The notes beneath the pieces are model-generated. The model did no database searches. It saw only the letters and a list, made by a program, of their open reading frames with translations, and was not told where the DNA came from. Below, one piece after another: positions 13,400 through 25,311 of a stretch of 64,000 bases of DNA; the first letter of the stretch is position 1, and every line of letters starts with the position of its first letter. The translations under genes were made by a program, and so were the position numbers. The DNA comes from Diatrype stigma (taxonomy: Eukaryota; Ascomycota; Sordariomycetes; Xylariales; Diatrypaceae), in assembly GCA_022225965.2 (NCBI GenBank), contig JAKJXP020000010.1, positions 186,001-250,000 on the forward strand, written 5' to 3'.

Positions 13400-14444
13400 G
13401 TGAGTGACTGAGTGATGGTGTGGGTGAGTGGTAGCTCGGAGAGTCTCAAAGCACAGTTGAGTGGAGTGCTAGTTTGAGGAGACTGAAGGTGACCTCGTTA
13501 AATAGTGTTGGTGTGAGAAGAAGTTGGAGGGTGGGGGCGGGTGGAAGGGAACGGAAGGGGACAAGCCCAGAATGAAGGTAAAGGGATGGTAAAAAAGAAT
13601 CGAAATGAAAAATCACTTTATGCGGAATCGAAAATTCTCGTCGGCGGGTTCTTGGTATGTTGCCTCCTTGTCGGAGGGGGAGTTTCAGGAGCTGTGGCTT
13701 AATTTGGACTATTACATCGTTACCTGTACACGTGTACGCGTGTAGGTATAGATTAGGTCTCGCCTCGTAAACGTAATGCATTCTTTTGCTTCGGTATATG
13801 AGGTTTCGTATGGTCTTCGGCTTTTTCCGTGTATTGGTTCCAGTCTAGTCTGTGGTGAGAACCTCTGCCCCCTCCTCCCTCTAGCTCGGAGCCTTGCAGT
13901 GATTAGCCAGGGAAGGCAAGGATATGTCCTCCAGGCGCTATCTTCCCATTATATCAGCCTCAAATATCAATTGATAATGTATAGATTCACCTATATGTAT
14001 TTACGATCTTCATTCATTAGGGTCTATGTATCCGGAGTGGTAGAACAGCTGCTTGATTGGAGAAAGGGGGAGCCCCTTTTATACAGAGCCGCAGGTGGAT
14101 CGCCCGCTAGTTTAATGGTAACACTACATACTACTTACAACGCTGCACTGCACATGACGTTCAAAACAAAACTTCAAGATAAAGTCATATGCTACTTATA
14201 AACGTTTAGGAACCGATAGTAGAAGCTGTTAAATCCTACTTTTTTGACATCTGACATCGATATACACCTTTAGGGTTTCATATCAAGATCACCAATGGAT
14301 ATAGAAATGCCTCCGCCTAGATAGGGGCATGTTACCCCATCTTTCCAAGCAAATGCCTCCCACAACCTTCCCTTCATCTCACTCGAAGTAGGTAATCAAG
14401 TATCAATATCAACCCGTTTTAGTTCTCCCCGCTCCTGCCCCTAA
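13400..14444. other. Convergent intergenic spacer
   Basis: About 1 kb between the 3' ends of VPS13 (plus) and the P450 gene (minus). It should contain both 3' untranslated regions. No further gene or clear repeat is seen. Confidence 0.5.
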
Positions 14445-16180
14445 CTACATAGTCATGCTCACCCAGCACCCATGTAGCATCGATGTATTAGTGCCTAGCT
14501 TCAGAATGACAGGCCGGTCATCCCTACTCTCGATGGTTTTGAAAGCCTGCAGAATCCGAAACGTAATGAACGCAATTTGTGTTAGGGCAAACTGTTGGCC
14601 TATGCAGATCCGCGGCCCGGCGTTGAAGGGCAGGTACTGGAACGTGACCCTCAAGTCTTGCCAGCGCTCGGGGCGGAACTCGTTGGCGTCGCTGCCGTAG
14701 ACGTCTTCGCGTCGATGCATACTCCACTACGATATGAGAGATTAGTATCTGGCTGTATGACTTGAAGACCAAAAGCTTCCAAAAACCTTTCATAGGTACT
14801 TAAGGGGGGTAAAGGGGCATTACTGCTGGGGATTTTGCTTACTGGCTGATACCGGGCTAGCGTCCCCTTTGGAATGAAGGTCGGTGATTTCCCGTCTGGT
14901 CCTCCTCCCATCGGCAAGATGGTATCTCGGACGGCCTCCCGCGCGTTGGTGGCCACTGGCGGGTTGAGACGGAGGGCTTCCTTGATCGCCCCGTTTAGGT
15001 ACTTCATCCCCCGCAGCTGCTCCCATGAGGGGTTCGGCTCGCCCAGATCCTGGATCTCCAACTGGATCTTCGCGACTACATCCGGGTGCCTAGACAGCTG
15101 CGCGAACAGGTATGACAGCACGCTGGTCGTGGTGTCCCGGCCGGCCAGGAAGATGCTGAGCAGCTGGTCCCGGATGACCTCGTCGGGCTCTCCCGACTGC
15201 AGCAGCTCGTTGAGAAAAACGTACTTGCGGCTCTCGGCCTGCATCCCCATCCCCTTCTCATTCAGCCGCTTCACGTCCTCGACGTACTCGACGACGTACT
15301 TCTTCAGGAAGTCCGTGTCCGCCTTGAGCCCGCGGTCGGGCAGGCGCTGCGTCAGCCAGCCCAAGCGGGCGCGCTTGGCCACCTGGTACGTGGAGCGGTC
15401 GAAGCAGGCGCCGAACTCGAGCGCGTTGGCCGGGGCCGTCCCGAGGATGTCGGTCGACTGCCCGAACATGAAGTCCGAGATGGTGTCGATGGTCAGCATG
15501 GCGAACAGCGCCTGCAGGTCGAAGGGGCGCCCGTCCTTCGGCACGCGGTCGATCATCTTCGATATGTGCTTGTCGAAGCACCGGATGTCCGAGATCTGGT
15601 CCCGGACGAAGGCCGGCCGCAGCATCGCCCGCGCGTGCTGCCACTCGGGCCCGTTGGTCATGAAGATGGAGTGGCGGCCCAGGAGGGGCAGGAGCCCCTG
15701 TATTCGGGTCCGCGGGATGTCCCAGTCCTCGAAGCTCGTCGCCAGTATCGTCTTGACGTTGTCGGGGTCGTTGGTGTTGATCGTGAGGCTGATCTCGGGA
15801 AACAGCTTGTGAATGAAGGTGTGCCCTAGCTCTGTAAAACACTGGTTCCGGCTTTCGAGCAGGGTGTGGGTTCTGATAGACCTCGCCGACTCCAGGAAGT
15901 AGCGAAGCCCGAACTGGTTGTTAGGGTATGCGGGTAATGGCACGCAGCCATTTTGGGCGTTTTTGCGGTAGTATTCATGCCACCCTCGCGGCTCGGTTTG
16001 AGTGTATACGCAGGCCAGCACCACCAAGATGCCGAACACTTTGTCTTGGATAGTCAGAGGTCCGGAGCGAAACCACATGAGTTTCAGTGCAAGGGTTGAA
16101 GCCAAAGCAACAGTGACCGCTGTCATCAATATATATTGGCGCCTGGCCTTCCTACCAACTGGGTCCATCCTCGAGTCCAT
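14445..16180 (-). CDS. Cytochrome P450, CYP52 clan
   Basis: A 539-aa haem monooxygenase resembling the CYP52/CYP539 group, whose known members hydroxylate fatty acids or alkanes at or near the terminal carbon; the substrate here is unknown. Exon 1 is 16180-14843, followed by a phase-0 intron (14842-14727; donor GTAAGC, branch TACTAATC, acceptor CGTAG) and exon 2 (14726-14445). An N-terminal membrane anchor lies in the first 60 residues. The I-helix reads AGRDTTTS near residue 350, the K-helix ExxR is EALR, followed by the CYP52-type LPMGGGPDGKSP segment. The haem loop is FNAGPRICIGQQ with ligand Cys487. All catalytic hallmarks are intact. It stands alone, convergent with VPS13, with an 8-kb gene-poor tract behind it. 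Confidence 0.93.
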
Positions 16181-16264
16181 GTTGCGGTGCAGGCTTATTC
16201 CGGAGTACTCTTCAAGTGATGAAGTGTCAAATGAGCAGTCCTAGTCTAGATTTCGGAACGGATG

Positions 16265-16274
16265 CTATATATAG
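16265..16274 (-). promoter_or_regulatory. Possible TATA box of the P450 gene
   Basis: The palindrome CTATATATAG lies about 85-95 bases upstream of the P450 start codon, a plausible core-promoter position on the minus strand. Only sequence and spacing support it. Confidence 0.35.
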
Positions 16275-16638
16275 TTGTAAAGTCATGAATGGGAGTAGTT
16301 AATCTCCTTCTGAGTCACTAGTGTACAACGAAGTGATCCGAAGTGGTTCAAGAATAGGTAGGACTCACCGTTTTACGAGTCGCTTGCAAAACGTTGTGCA
16401 GGAGTCTCATATGTTGGCAACAGTGGCGTCAGGGAACATCAACCTCGGATGCAAGTTGAAGGCCGGCATATCCTATCTAAGACATAGGCCGAGTAACGAG
16501 GCCTACGCCTTCGCGCTTGCATCTGATTCGTATTTCTGGTCTCCACCACCAGTACCGCGCGTTCATCGACACCAGAAATACGCAAGCCCATTTTTAATCC
16601 AATGATCCCGAGCCGGATTTGGGGATTGCTCCCCTCCG

Positions 16639-16650
16639 TCGGATGACCGA
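16639..16650. promoter_or_regulatory. Possible Zn2Cys6 factor site (CGG-CCG inverted repeat)
   Basis: TCGGATGACCGA is an inverted CGG/CCG pair with four bases between the TCGG and CCGA half-sites, the general layout bound by fungal binuclear zinc-cluster factors. It lies about 460 bases upstream of the P450 start in a locally G/C-rich patch (16620-16680). Such short motifs occur by chance. Confidence 0.25.
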
Positions 16651-19600
16651 AATGCGGCGGGCCCCCTATTACCGCCTTACCCCGGATTACAATGCAACGC
16701 TACCCCACACGCTAAATACCAACACATCTATATCACACATGCCTATTGGGCGCCACGCGTCTAACTGCCCGTCGGAGCTTTATATTGAAGTATTTGCAGC
16801 AGCAAGGACAGCTTAGACAGGCACACAACGTAGCTTGTGCTGGGTTGATAGTGATATCGAAGGAGGAAGGGGAAATAGTAAAATATCAAATATAACCCCT
16901 AGCCAACGTGAACCACCCATCGAATGGTCAATACATCTTCGTAGCCTGAGAAATACGCACACGAGTCATTGATACTAACTCTACGGTCGATTACTCTTGA
17001 ATATGTACTACTAGTAGACGTGCCTGTTCTATTAAAGAAACGCCATGCGCCGCTACAAGGGCTCATATGGAGTTCTCTGGCCAATAAAGCTCACGTTACA
17101 TATCGGTTCACTGGACGATTGTGTCATAGTCTACGTTGGGAGAGCTAAGGTCATCATGGTGGTTGATATCTGATAATACGTAACCTCTGCCGCCCACGCA
17201 ATACCTTGTGGCGATTGACGTCTATACAATGAATCTTGTTGGCCGAGTTCCCAGCTGAGGCACCACGTACATCGGTGTTCTTCGGCACATCACTCTTATA
17301 GGCCCGACCTGGGCTTCTCTGCATCTGCGCTAGCTTGGTATCTCTTTAGAGATCTTGTCCAACAAGAGCCTGCGCACAGCCTTCCGGCATGTGGGGTTAC
17401 ATCACACTCTTCCAGAAATATAGATTTGTGTAGACAAGCCTTGGTTCGAGTATCGACCATGCCCTCGGGTCTCTAGGATATGAAAACCAGACTAACCGTC
17501 CTATGAAACCGCTTATAGCCTACTTGGATACAGCTTGATAGCCATTTGACTATGTATCATGTACAAATTCGTGTTCTATGTTGCCATTCAGTATTTTCCA
17601 AGATTCTAAGTTGACCCCTTGGCCCGCGTTGAAAGGTAATGCAACCCTACCAGTACCCAACACACAACAACCTTTATATAGCAATCGTCCTTCCTCATAT
17701 CGAGTTACACATAGGTCTCAAAATCCGTGGATGGACAGAACTAGTTGACATCGCCTTGAAACTATTTCAAGTGTGATGATAAGAGGTCATATGTACCATT
17801 GTATGTAGACTGGCTATACAGAGGTCATCAATCATATATCAGGGTAGAACAATCGTCTAATTTACGGTAGTATTCATAACTAAAGCTATGCTGTAGCCAT
17901 CCTCGGCTAGGCATAGTAGTCGTCACTCAATGCTTCTGAATAATGAAAACCGAAAACGAGTAAGGAGCATGTGCGGCACATGGACTTCGGCCTATCGGGA
18001 GTGGAGAGGCTTCTTGTACGTGTTTGTCGATGAAGGCTATGTCATTATGCTAGAGAAGTTTGGACCGAAGGAAGGGATTCATATGGACCCTGTTCGACCG
18101 ACGTATTATATTTGTATCATAACTATATTCAGCTTACTCGAGATTGTACATTGCTCGCCATCCGTCTTTGCAATGCATCCCTTTCCCGCTTACCTTATAA
18201 TACGCATATTGCTGAAGAGAGGTGGGTCTGCTCTAGGTATGATAGGAAATCTGAAGCTACTGAAGGTCAAAAAGAATGATGCTGGGCTGAGTGGCAGAAC
18301 CGATAGCTGCGAGCTATCAGTGATACCGGTACCATTGGCATTGGAAGTGATCATAGCTGTAGCAGCTAAGAAATGTGATAGATTTCACCACGACGTGATC
18401 ATCGCGTGGAAAAGGATGGTTGTCCTATTGTTATGATAAAAATAGAGGACCAATCCTCAAGTATACATAGATTCGTAGGCGTAGCCATAATGTGCGGTGA
18501 GTCGTTGTGATGTTACAGGAACGACGTTTCGACAGACATTCAAACGTTATCGCCAATGACCTCCTAGAGAAGGCAGAACACACGGTATGCTTAGCATCCC
18601 CCAATTTCAATCGATTGAAAGCAATCTGTAGGGCAAATATATCCAATAAGCGATTAGCTCAGTGCTGTAGAATTAGATCCAATACCTCTTATTGCCCTAC
18701 TGTCAGGGGCAAGCCCTTACCCCTTGTCTCTCCCTAGTACGAAGTAGCCTCTAACGATCTCATTCGCCTTCTATCACCAACCAACGGAAATCGATGCATT
18801 GGGTCAGCTTTCTCTTTATTGTGTAACTTGAAGCTCTTTTACTCTCGCAACAATATCTGTTAGGTGATAGAGTATCGTTCACCCCATATCAACAGTCTCT
18901 AGTGAGTCCAAGTCACTGCTTGCTTGGGGGATTCAATGCATATCTGCTAGCCATTGTATCTGTGGGAGTTTTGGGCTCTATTAGAAAACTACAACGTACG
19001 AGCATCCACCAGTTCAGACGTAGGAGCCAATGTGCGAGTTTTCTGATCTCACGGCGAAGGTCAACTCGCACACAGGGCGCTGTGGACGGACGTTAATCTA
19101 ATATGCGATATCCTCAATACTAACGAAGGTGAACTGCTGGAAGCTTGGTAAAATATGCTTTAACCCGGATACTGTGAACTCCAGATAGTACAGCCGATAT
19201 TCTCATATAAAGGATCATATGACCAAAGGAGAGCAACTCCTATATAACACCGGACTGTCACCCTTGAGCACCGGTAAGATTTCACGTCATGGGGCCTATC
19301 CAGGGAATACATCCAGTATAAGCTTTATGTAGTAGAGCTGATACCCAGTGGATGTTATAATGACGATTATATGGATACTATAAGCTGTGCTACAGCTTAC
19401 TAAGAGTGATAAGAGACACGAAAGATGGAATTTCGTGTGGTGCGCCACAGATCTATCGATGTTATAACTATGGCCATCGTCTGCTGCGCCATCAGGCCAT
19501 AAGGGTCCTGTGGAGTCTAAGCATACGAAGTCAGTTCTCAATACAGTGCCGGCATGTGTCTCCATGTTGAGATAACAAATGAGAACCACACACGGAATGG

Positions 19601-22600
19601 GGGGTCATCCGCATCTTTCCGGCGCATGTGACAATGGCCCGCAGCAGGAGGAGCATATGTACATAGTCGGAAGCCAAGTTGCCGCGCAGCCACGGGTTTG
19701 ATTTCTATCGCGATACGGAGACCGATGACATCACAACAAAGCCAGGAACTTCCAACAGGAATTTCCAACATAGAAAATGCCGCCGGTGGCAAGGCCATGC
19801 CCCATGTAACCCGCTCGTCATTACGAAGTACAAGCCTATAGAACGACGAATAGCGCATAGCGGGACGCATGAGACGAGGCTTGTCACCAAAGGGTTACCT
19901 GTGTATATCACAGTGACCTACACACACGATAGAAGTTAGCACTGCAAATATAAATTATAGTGCCTACTATAGGTAGGCATAGTTATAAGGAGCTACGGCG
20001 AGGTTTGTTTGATCCCGACCATGAACTAGCACCCAAACGGGCAGGATAGGGCAAGGCATGCTCAATGCCATCAATGCCTGTCCTTGCATCGTTACAGGGC
20101 ATATCGGCACGGCCCCGCTATGACGACATGATGCTGCTAGGCAATGAGGGTTTGAAAAGGCGATATGACAGACTGACAATGCCATAGTTGGCATTCCGGG
20201 GGCGTCGTCATGAAATCGCTGTTGACTCAGGCATAGCTATCAACCGTGCTTATCGGCTTTCTGACATGCTATGGCTGATCTTGTTTCCCCATCATCCCAC
20301 CTCGGGGGAAGCAAGTCATGAAGACCTAACACACCCGGCCAGCCACAGCTTTAGACCGAGAGGGCCGGACGATGACGGCTTATCTGTATAGCCTCGTAGC
20401 TGCCTACCACTTGCGGGGTATTCGCTGTTCTTTTTAGCGACCACTTCGCCAACACGCGGGGCTCGATTGGACTGATTGGCTGGTTGAGAACAATGCCATA
20501 GCCACCTGGGCACTTGTATGATAATGGGATGGGCTAGCGGAACTGGGGCGTGCTGAACCGCCCCTAAGTACTTACTTCGCGGGGTAATTATGGTTTGTAT
20601 GCCTAAACCTGAGTATACATACCCCCCGTTGTTCTACATACATAGGTACTGGAGGCACACAGGGAAACATCCATCTGATTGTGTTCAGTAATACCTACCT
20701 AGACATTGAATGAAACTACTCTGCCTGAGGGAGGTTGTACTGAAAACCGGTCGGAGAATTACAGCCATGTACTACATAGTAACGTAATATCTGGGGGAGG
20801 GGAATTGGGAAAATCTGCCTGTCGGCCTGTTCACAAGCATGATGGTATTGATCCCGAGGAGAATAGCATGTGGAAGGATCGCCCACTAAGGTGGGCTGAT
20901 GAACCATCGCCTTTCCCATGCCCGCGCCGATCTTCAAGATCGTGCATATCAGGGACCGGCCACCCTCACCCCGCTTGATCTTGGCACCGCAGATCCGAAC
21001 AGAGGGGCTTTCTGCCTGGCCTGGTCTTCGGACGTCCTGTCACGTTATTTGGTGTTGCGGGGGAGGGGCTTTGAGATAGCTATCAAGTGAGCTACAACTA
21101 CATGCATTAGGCATGATAAACCAACTTGACTGGTTGACAAACAACAATGCGCTTGTTGCGCCTCCCCCTCCTAAACTAGTAGCCGCCTCTATACTATACG
21201 TGCATGCATCTGCCAGTTATGGCCGAGATGAACCCAATGACCAGAAACCTGACCAACCACATTAGGTCACCTTGTCCAGTTTGAAAGAGCATCCGACAGT
21301 CTGGGTGAGCGATACTCCAACGTAAAAGTCGTAAAGAGCGTGCTCACCGTCATCTGATACGCCTCGGGCAAGGTCACACAGACAGCCTGATGCGACGCGT
21401 GCGGGAACGCCACATTAGTTAGATCTCACGCACGCCGCTACACAAAATCTGTCGCTTATCGAGGCGAGGGGGCCACAAACACTAGCTATATGGACAAGCG
21501 TCAGGATGGTAAGACTGTCGGTGAAAGTGGCACTCCTGTGTGCTACCAAGGCATACACTAATTGGTGGCCATACTATATAGGAGCTGTAATGAACCTACG
21601 CCGAGTTCCGTTCAGAAACGAAGGACGCCCGACTCGGGCGAGCGGACTCGCTAAAGTGCCCGGCCGAGCCCGCCCGCAATGCGAACGGGCAGATAGACCG
21701 GCTGAGGGCATTCAGCTACGGTGAAGTCAATAGTCAGCAAGCCTCATAACAAGTTAGCTAACGATATCCCGGCCTACACAGCAAGACACGGCGAGACTTA
21801 AAAATAAGTGTCTTCAAAGGTGTTTCGGGTGAATCAACGTCGGTGACGGAATCAGAAGCATTACGTGTGAATTTCTCGGCTCCGAGTATGAAGTAAGGCA
21901 GTGAATAAAAATCCAATTCGATATCAGAATATCCAGATCTACCTATAGTTATAGTTTGCGAGTCGAGACCATTCTACTCGCCTTTCTTGAGACTAACCCA
22001 CTCGCTAACCCGCCCTATAAATCGCAGAGTCCAGCATTGGTCACGAAGTATGCCAATCTCAGTACATCGAACGTATCATACCTATTATATAGTAGTAGAA
22101 TTTGACGCATGGACTCATCCAGATAGGCGATGACTCATGCTTGCTGCCAGTGTCTGAAACGGAGTGAGCATGTAGGAAGGCAGGTAGTTGCATCGCCGCC
22201 AAGGGACTATAGAACATGCTGATCGAAGCCTCTTCCTGGGGAGGGCCCTAACGGTAGGTACGACCTAGAACCACCCCGCTTCAGCCTCGAAAGAGGATCA
22301 TGTATTGTGCCCCGTACGTAATTCCTCCAGCCTAGAAAAAAACAGGGTTTGGGCGGTTTGGGCACCCACGAACACCTACGTACATACCCAACTAGGACCT
22401 AGGTAAGTAAGCAGAAAGGCGAAAAAGCTGTGCCATTACACATTTCCGCAGCTCTCCAAGAAAACCGAAGAACTCGAGAGCATGACTATACTCTGTGCCG
22501 GATGTCTTATTTGGGAAACGACGGGCGCTTGGCCGACGCCTCATTGGGACACCATGTTGCCGCGCATCCCGACCAATCCCGCTCGAGGCCGGTGTCATCA

Positions 22601-23676
22601 TTGTACGTCTTTCAAGTTTGCCGCCATCAGAGCACCTCCGGGGAAGGAATTGCATGCATGCTATTCAGGGCTGGACCCGCTGAGGATCAGATTTTCTACC
22701 TCGCAAACGGGTCGTTTTATTACATAATTCGCACACTTGGGCCGATGGTAGACCAGTAGACAGATGTGAGGATGAATGGCCTTTACTTTTTTGGGGTGTA
22801 GGCAGGTACAATAGGTACTCCACCATCGGCTTCTCCTCGAGGACTTTTACCTGAGCCTTCTAGCGCATTCAGTCATTATCCCAGTATTCTCCTATTGGAT
22901 GCGATCGACAAAATCAGGTCTAGCGATCCCTGTCGACGATCTGAGGACCTTATCCGCCACGTCTTCCAATGTGTTGTCCACCAAGTCACCACGCCCTGAC
23001 ATGACAAGTTCAAATACGTGCAGTAGACGAAACACATATACATACGTGTATATTTCGTATGTATGTAACAGAGGTAACAGGCACGGGCACAGGCACACAG
23101 GGCCAGTAGGGCTTAGAATTATACTAGACGTTGATGATATGCTTGATCGCATCGTCATCGCCGTCCAATTGATCGCAAGGTATTCCGGTTGCCGCCCCGT
23201 CCTTTAATCTTATTCATCCTATTCAGACTGCCGGCAATCAAACAAGTTCCAGTGTCGGTCTATCTGCTTACTGTCCCACGCATCCACCCACCAGAAAAAT
23301 CTGCACACCTCAGAAATTTGTTTCACCTGGGGGCAAAAACACACATCACCGACTTATACATCACGAATCAGGGCTATCAGGGGGTCAAATCCACCTTGGT
23401 TCCTAGTCCCCATCTTAGCGGTAAGAATACCCTGGTTAGTACTTCGTAATTATGACAATAAAGAATCGCCCATCCCCAGATGAAGCAGAGAAGATTCTTC
23501 TTCCCCAGAATAATACTTCCATGTAGCTAGCTTTTACCTCAACCCGCATTTTCCTCATTGTTACCGCCTTACGTAAGTGTTAGCATTGTCTGTTGGTGCA
23601 ATACCTATCTGGCCCAGGATTAGATTCTCACATTGTCTCGAACCCGCCAAATCCGGCATTCCCCAACTCCAGACTT

Positions 23677-23704
23677 ACAACTCACAACTCACAACTCACA
23701 ACTT
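23677..23704. repeat. Heptamer tandem repeat (ACAACTC)x4
   Basis: Three perfect copies and one copy with a final-base change of ACAACTC lie in tandem, about 850 bases upstream of the histidine-rich gene. It is a short satellite with no evident function. Confidence 0.7.
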
Positions 23705-24551
23705 CCAACGGGACATAAACAACGACGCTGCTTCCGCATAGTTGGATCTCTTCTTCCCTCTCTGCCTCTTGACATTCCCGACACGGAAGGCCGCCTGCTT
23801 CGCTGGCAATATATTGGTTCCTCAAGCTGCGGAAACAGATAACCCGACTCGTCACGCCGGACGACAGAACGCCGTGTCAACCGCTGCAGTAGTACCTGAA
23901 TTTCCTCTTCCGGAAATCCCCGCAGAATCTCCTTTGCCGGGCCTTGCCAGCAAGCCAGCAAGCCATTAAGCCATCAAGCCACCCCTGGACTGTAGCGTTT
24001 ACGACATTGTACACGGTTGCGGCTGGAGCTGGTCCGCCCAACGGATCGCGCCCACATATCCCGAGCCTATTTCAATCTGCATCGCGGCCGTCTCTTTGGT
24101 GCGCCAGATGGCCATCGTATTTCCCGCATGCTTATTGCAGCCCTGTATAGAAAAATTCTCTGATCGTACGGATCCGAATTAGCCACGCAGCTGCAGCCTG
24201 AGTAAGGACCAACACACAACCGAACCCACGGCTACTGCATCCATCCCGCTAATAAGAATCTCCAGCCTCACAAACTTTGACCGTCTCCACTGTTCCCCAA
24301 AAAAGGAATAATATAATAATACATAACACATACATAACACCCTCGCATCTCCCCCGTTCCCCCTTTCCCGGTTTCAAATTTCACAACCTAATTGCTGCCA
24401 ACCCTTCTCCCGACAAATCTCTATTCATAATCATCTTGCATCGCGCTTCTTTTTGCTCGTTGATTCTGTGGCCGCGTGCGTGTACTTTTCGAACACGGGA
24501 CCGGAAAAGCAACGAGCTGCACCGTCGCATTTGTCTCACTTGTTTGCGCCA

Positions 24552-25311
24552 ATGACGCGACACAGCACGAGCTCACCAGAGGAAAACCGAACATCACGAA
24601 GCAGGCCAGGGTCACAGCACGGCTATCACGTACACCCGACACACTCGCAGCCGCGATCCCCACACGCGACCGCGACGCCCCATAAGACCGCGCACAAGCC
24701 CGCGCACCCTCACCATTCTCATCACCACCATCCTCACCATCCCCATCACCATCGCCACAACTCCCACACGCGCAATCCCTCGCCCTTGATCATGGTTACC
24801 ACGTCGGCGCAGGCACAGCACCCCGGCGGCGAGGCGCCCTGCTACTTCGTGCCGGACGCCGCAGCGAACGCCCACCACCAGGAATCGCAGAGGCAGGGCT
24901 ACCGCTGGATGGAGCCCATAATAATAGACGACGACGACCTCATGTTCGGCGGCAAGAGCCTGAGTGCGTGGTACGAGGAGGAGCGGCGGTCGCTGAGCAC
25001 CCCGGCCGAGGAGGAGCGACGGGGTCGGCAGAGGGTGAGTTCGCGCCATAGTCCCTTCTCCAACTCCGAAAGGAGCCAACCAAAGACACAATAAGCCGAG
25101 AACCAACCGCACATGATGGCGGTGGCATGCGGATCGGAACCGAGAGACTAACAACCTTGCTTAGGTGAGACAGCCGTACCAATCGTATTCGCATAATCAC
25201 CACCCACACAACAACCACCACCACCATCCCCATAGCCACCATCCTCACCATCACCACCACGCGAATGCGACGAAGGCGACGAGCAATGGCGGCAATGAGC
25301 AAAAGCACTAA
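24552..25311 (+). CDS. Histidine-rich hypothetical protein with conserved acidic core
   Basis: Predicted 209-aa soluble protein of unknown function. Exon 1 is 24552-25034. A phase-0 intron of 130 nt (25035-25164; donor GTGAGT, branch ACTAACA, acceptor GCTTAG) leads to exon 2 (25165-25311). The chosen ATG is the first in frame; only non-ATG codons lie upstream. Residues about 47-72 are a His/Pro/Ser tract (more than half His), and exon 2 encodes a second tract with about 20 His in 26 residues. Between them lies a non-repetitive core beginning at residue 120, MEPIIIDDDDLMFGGKSLSA, followed by a Trp/Glu/Arg-rich helix. The core looks conserved and functional, while the flanks could bind Zn, Ni or Cu. 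No signal peptide or membrane segment is seen. Confidence 0.68.

Larger units (their letters stand above)
16181..24551. other. Gene-poor tract of about 8.4 kb
   Basis: Between the P450 start and the histidine-rich gene there is no frame with convincing codon bias, a known domain or a plausible gene model. The longest open frame (17930-18436, 168 codons) resembles no family I know. The base composition looks lower in G+C than the flanking genes, except for patches such as 21600-21720. The first 700 bases probably hold the P450 promoter and the last 900 the promoter and leader of the histidine-rich gene. The rest may be degenerate mobile-element sequence, but no terminal repeats or transposase remnants could be recognised by eye. 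Confidence 0.5.

Noticed and set aside
17930..18436. 168-codon frame in the gene-poor tract
   Set aside because: No recognisable family, no fungal codon bias, and a length within reach of chance for this base composition.
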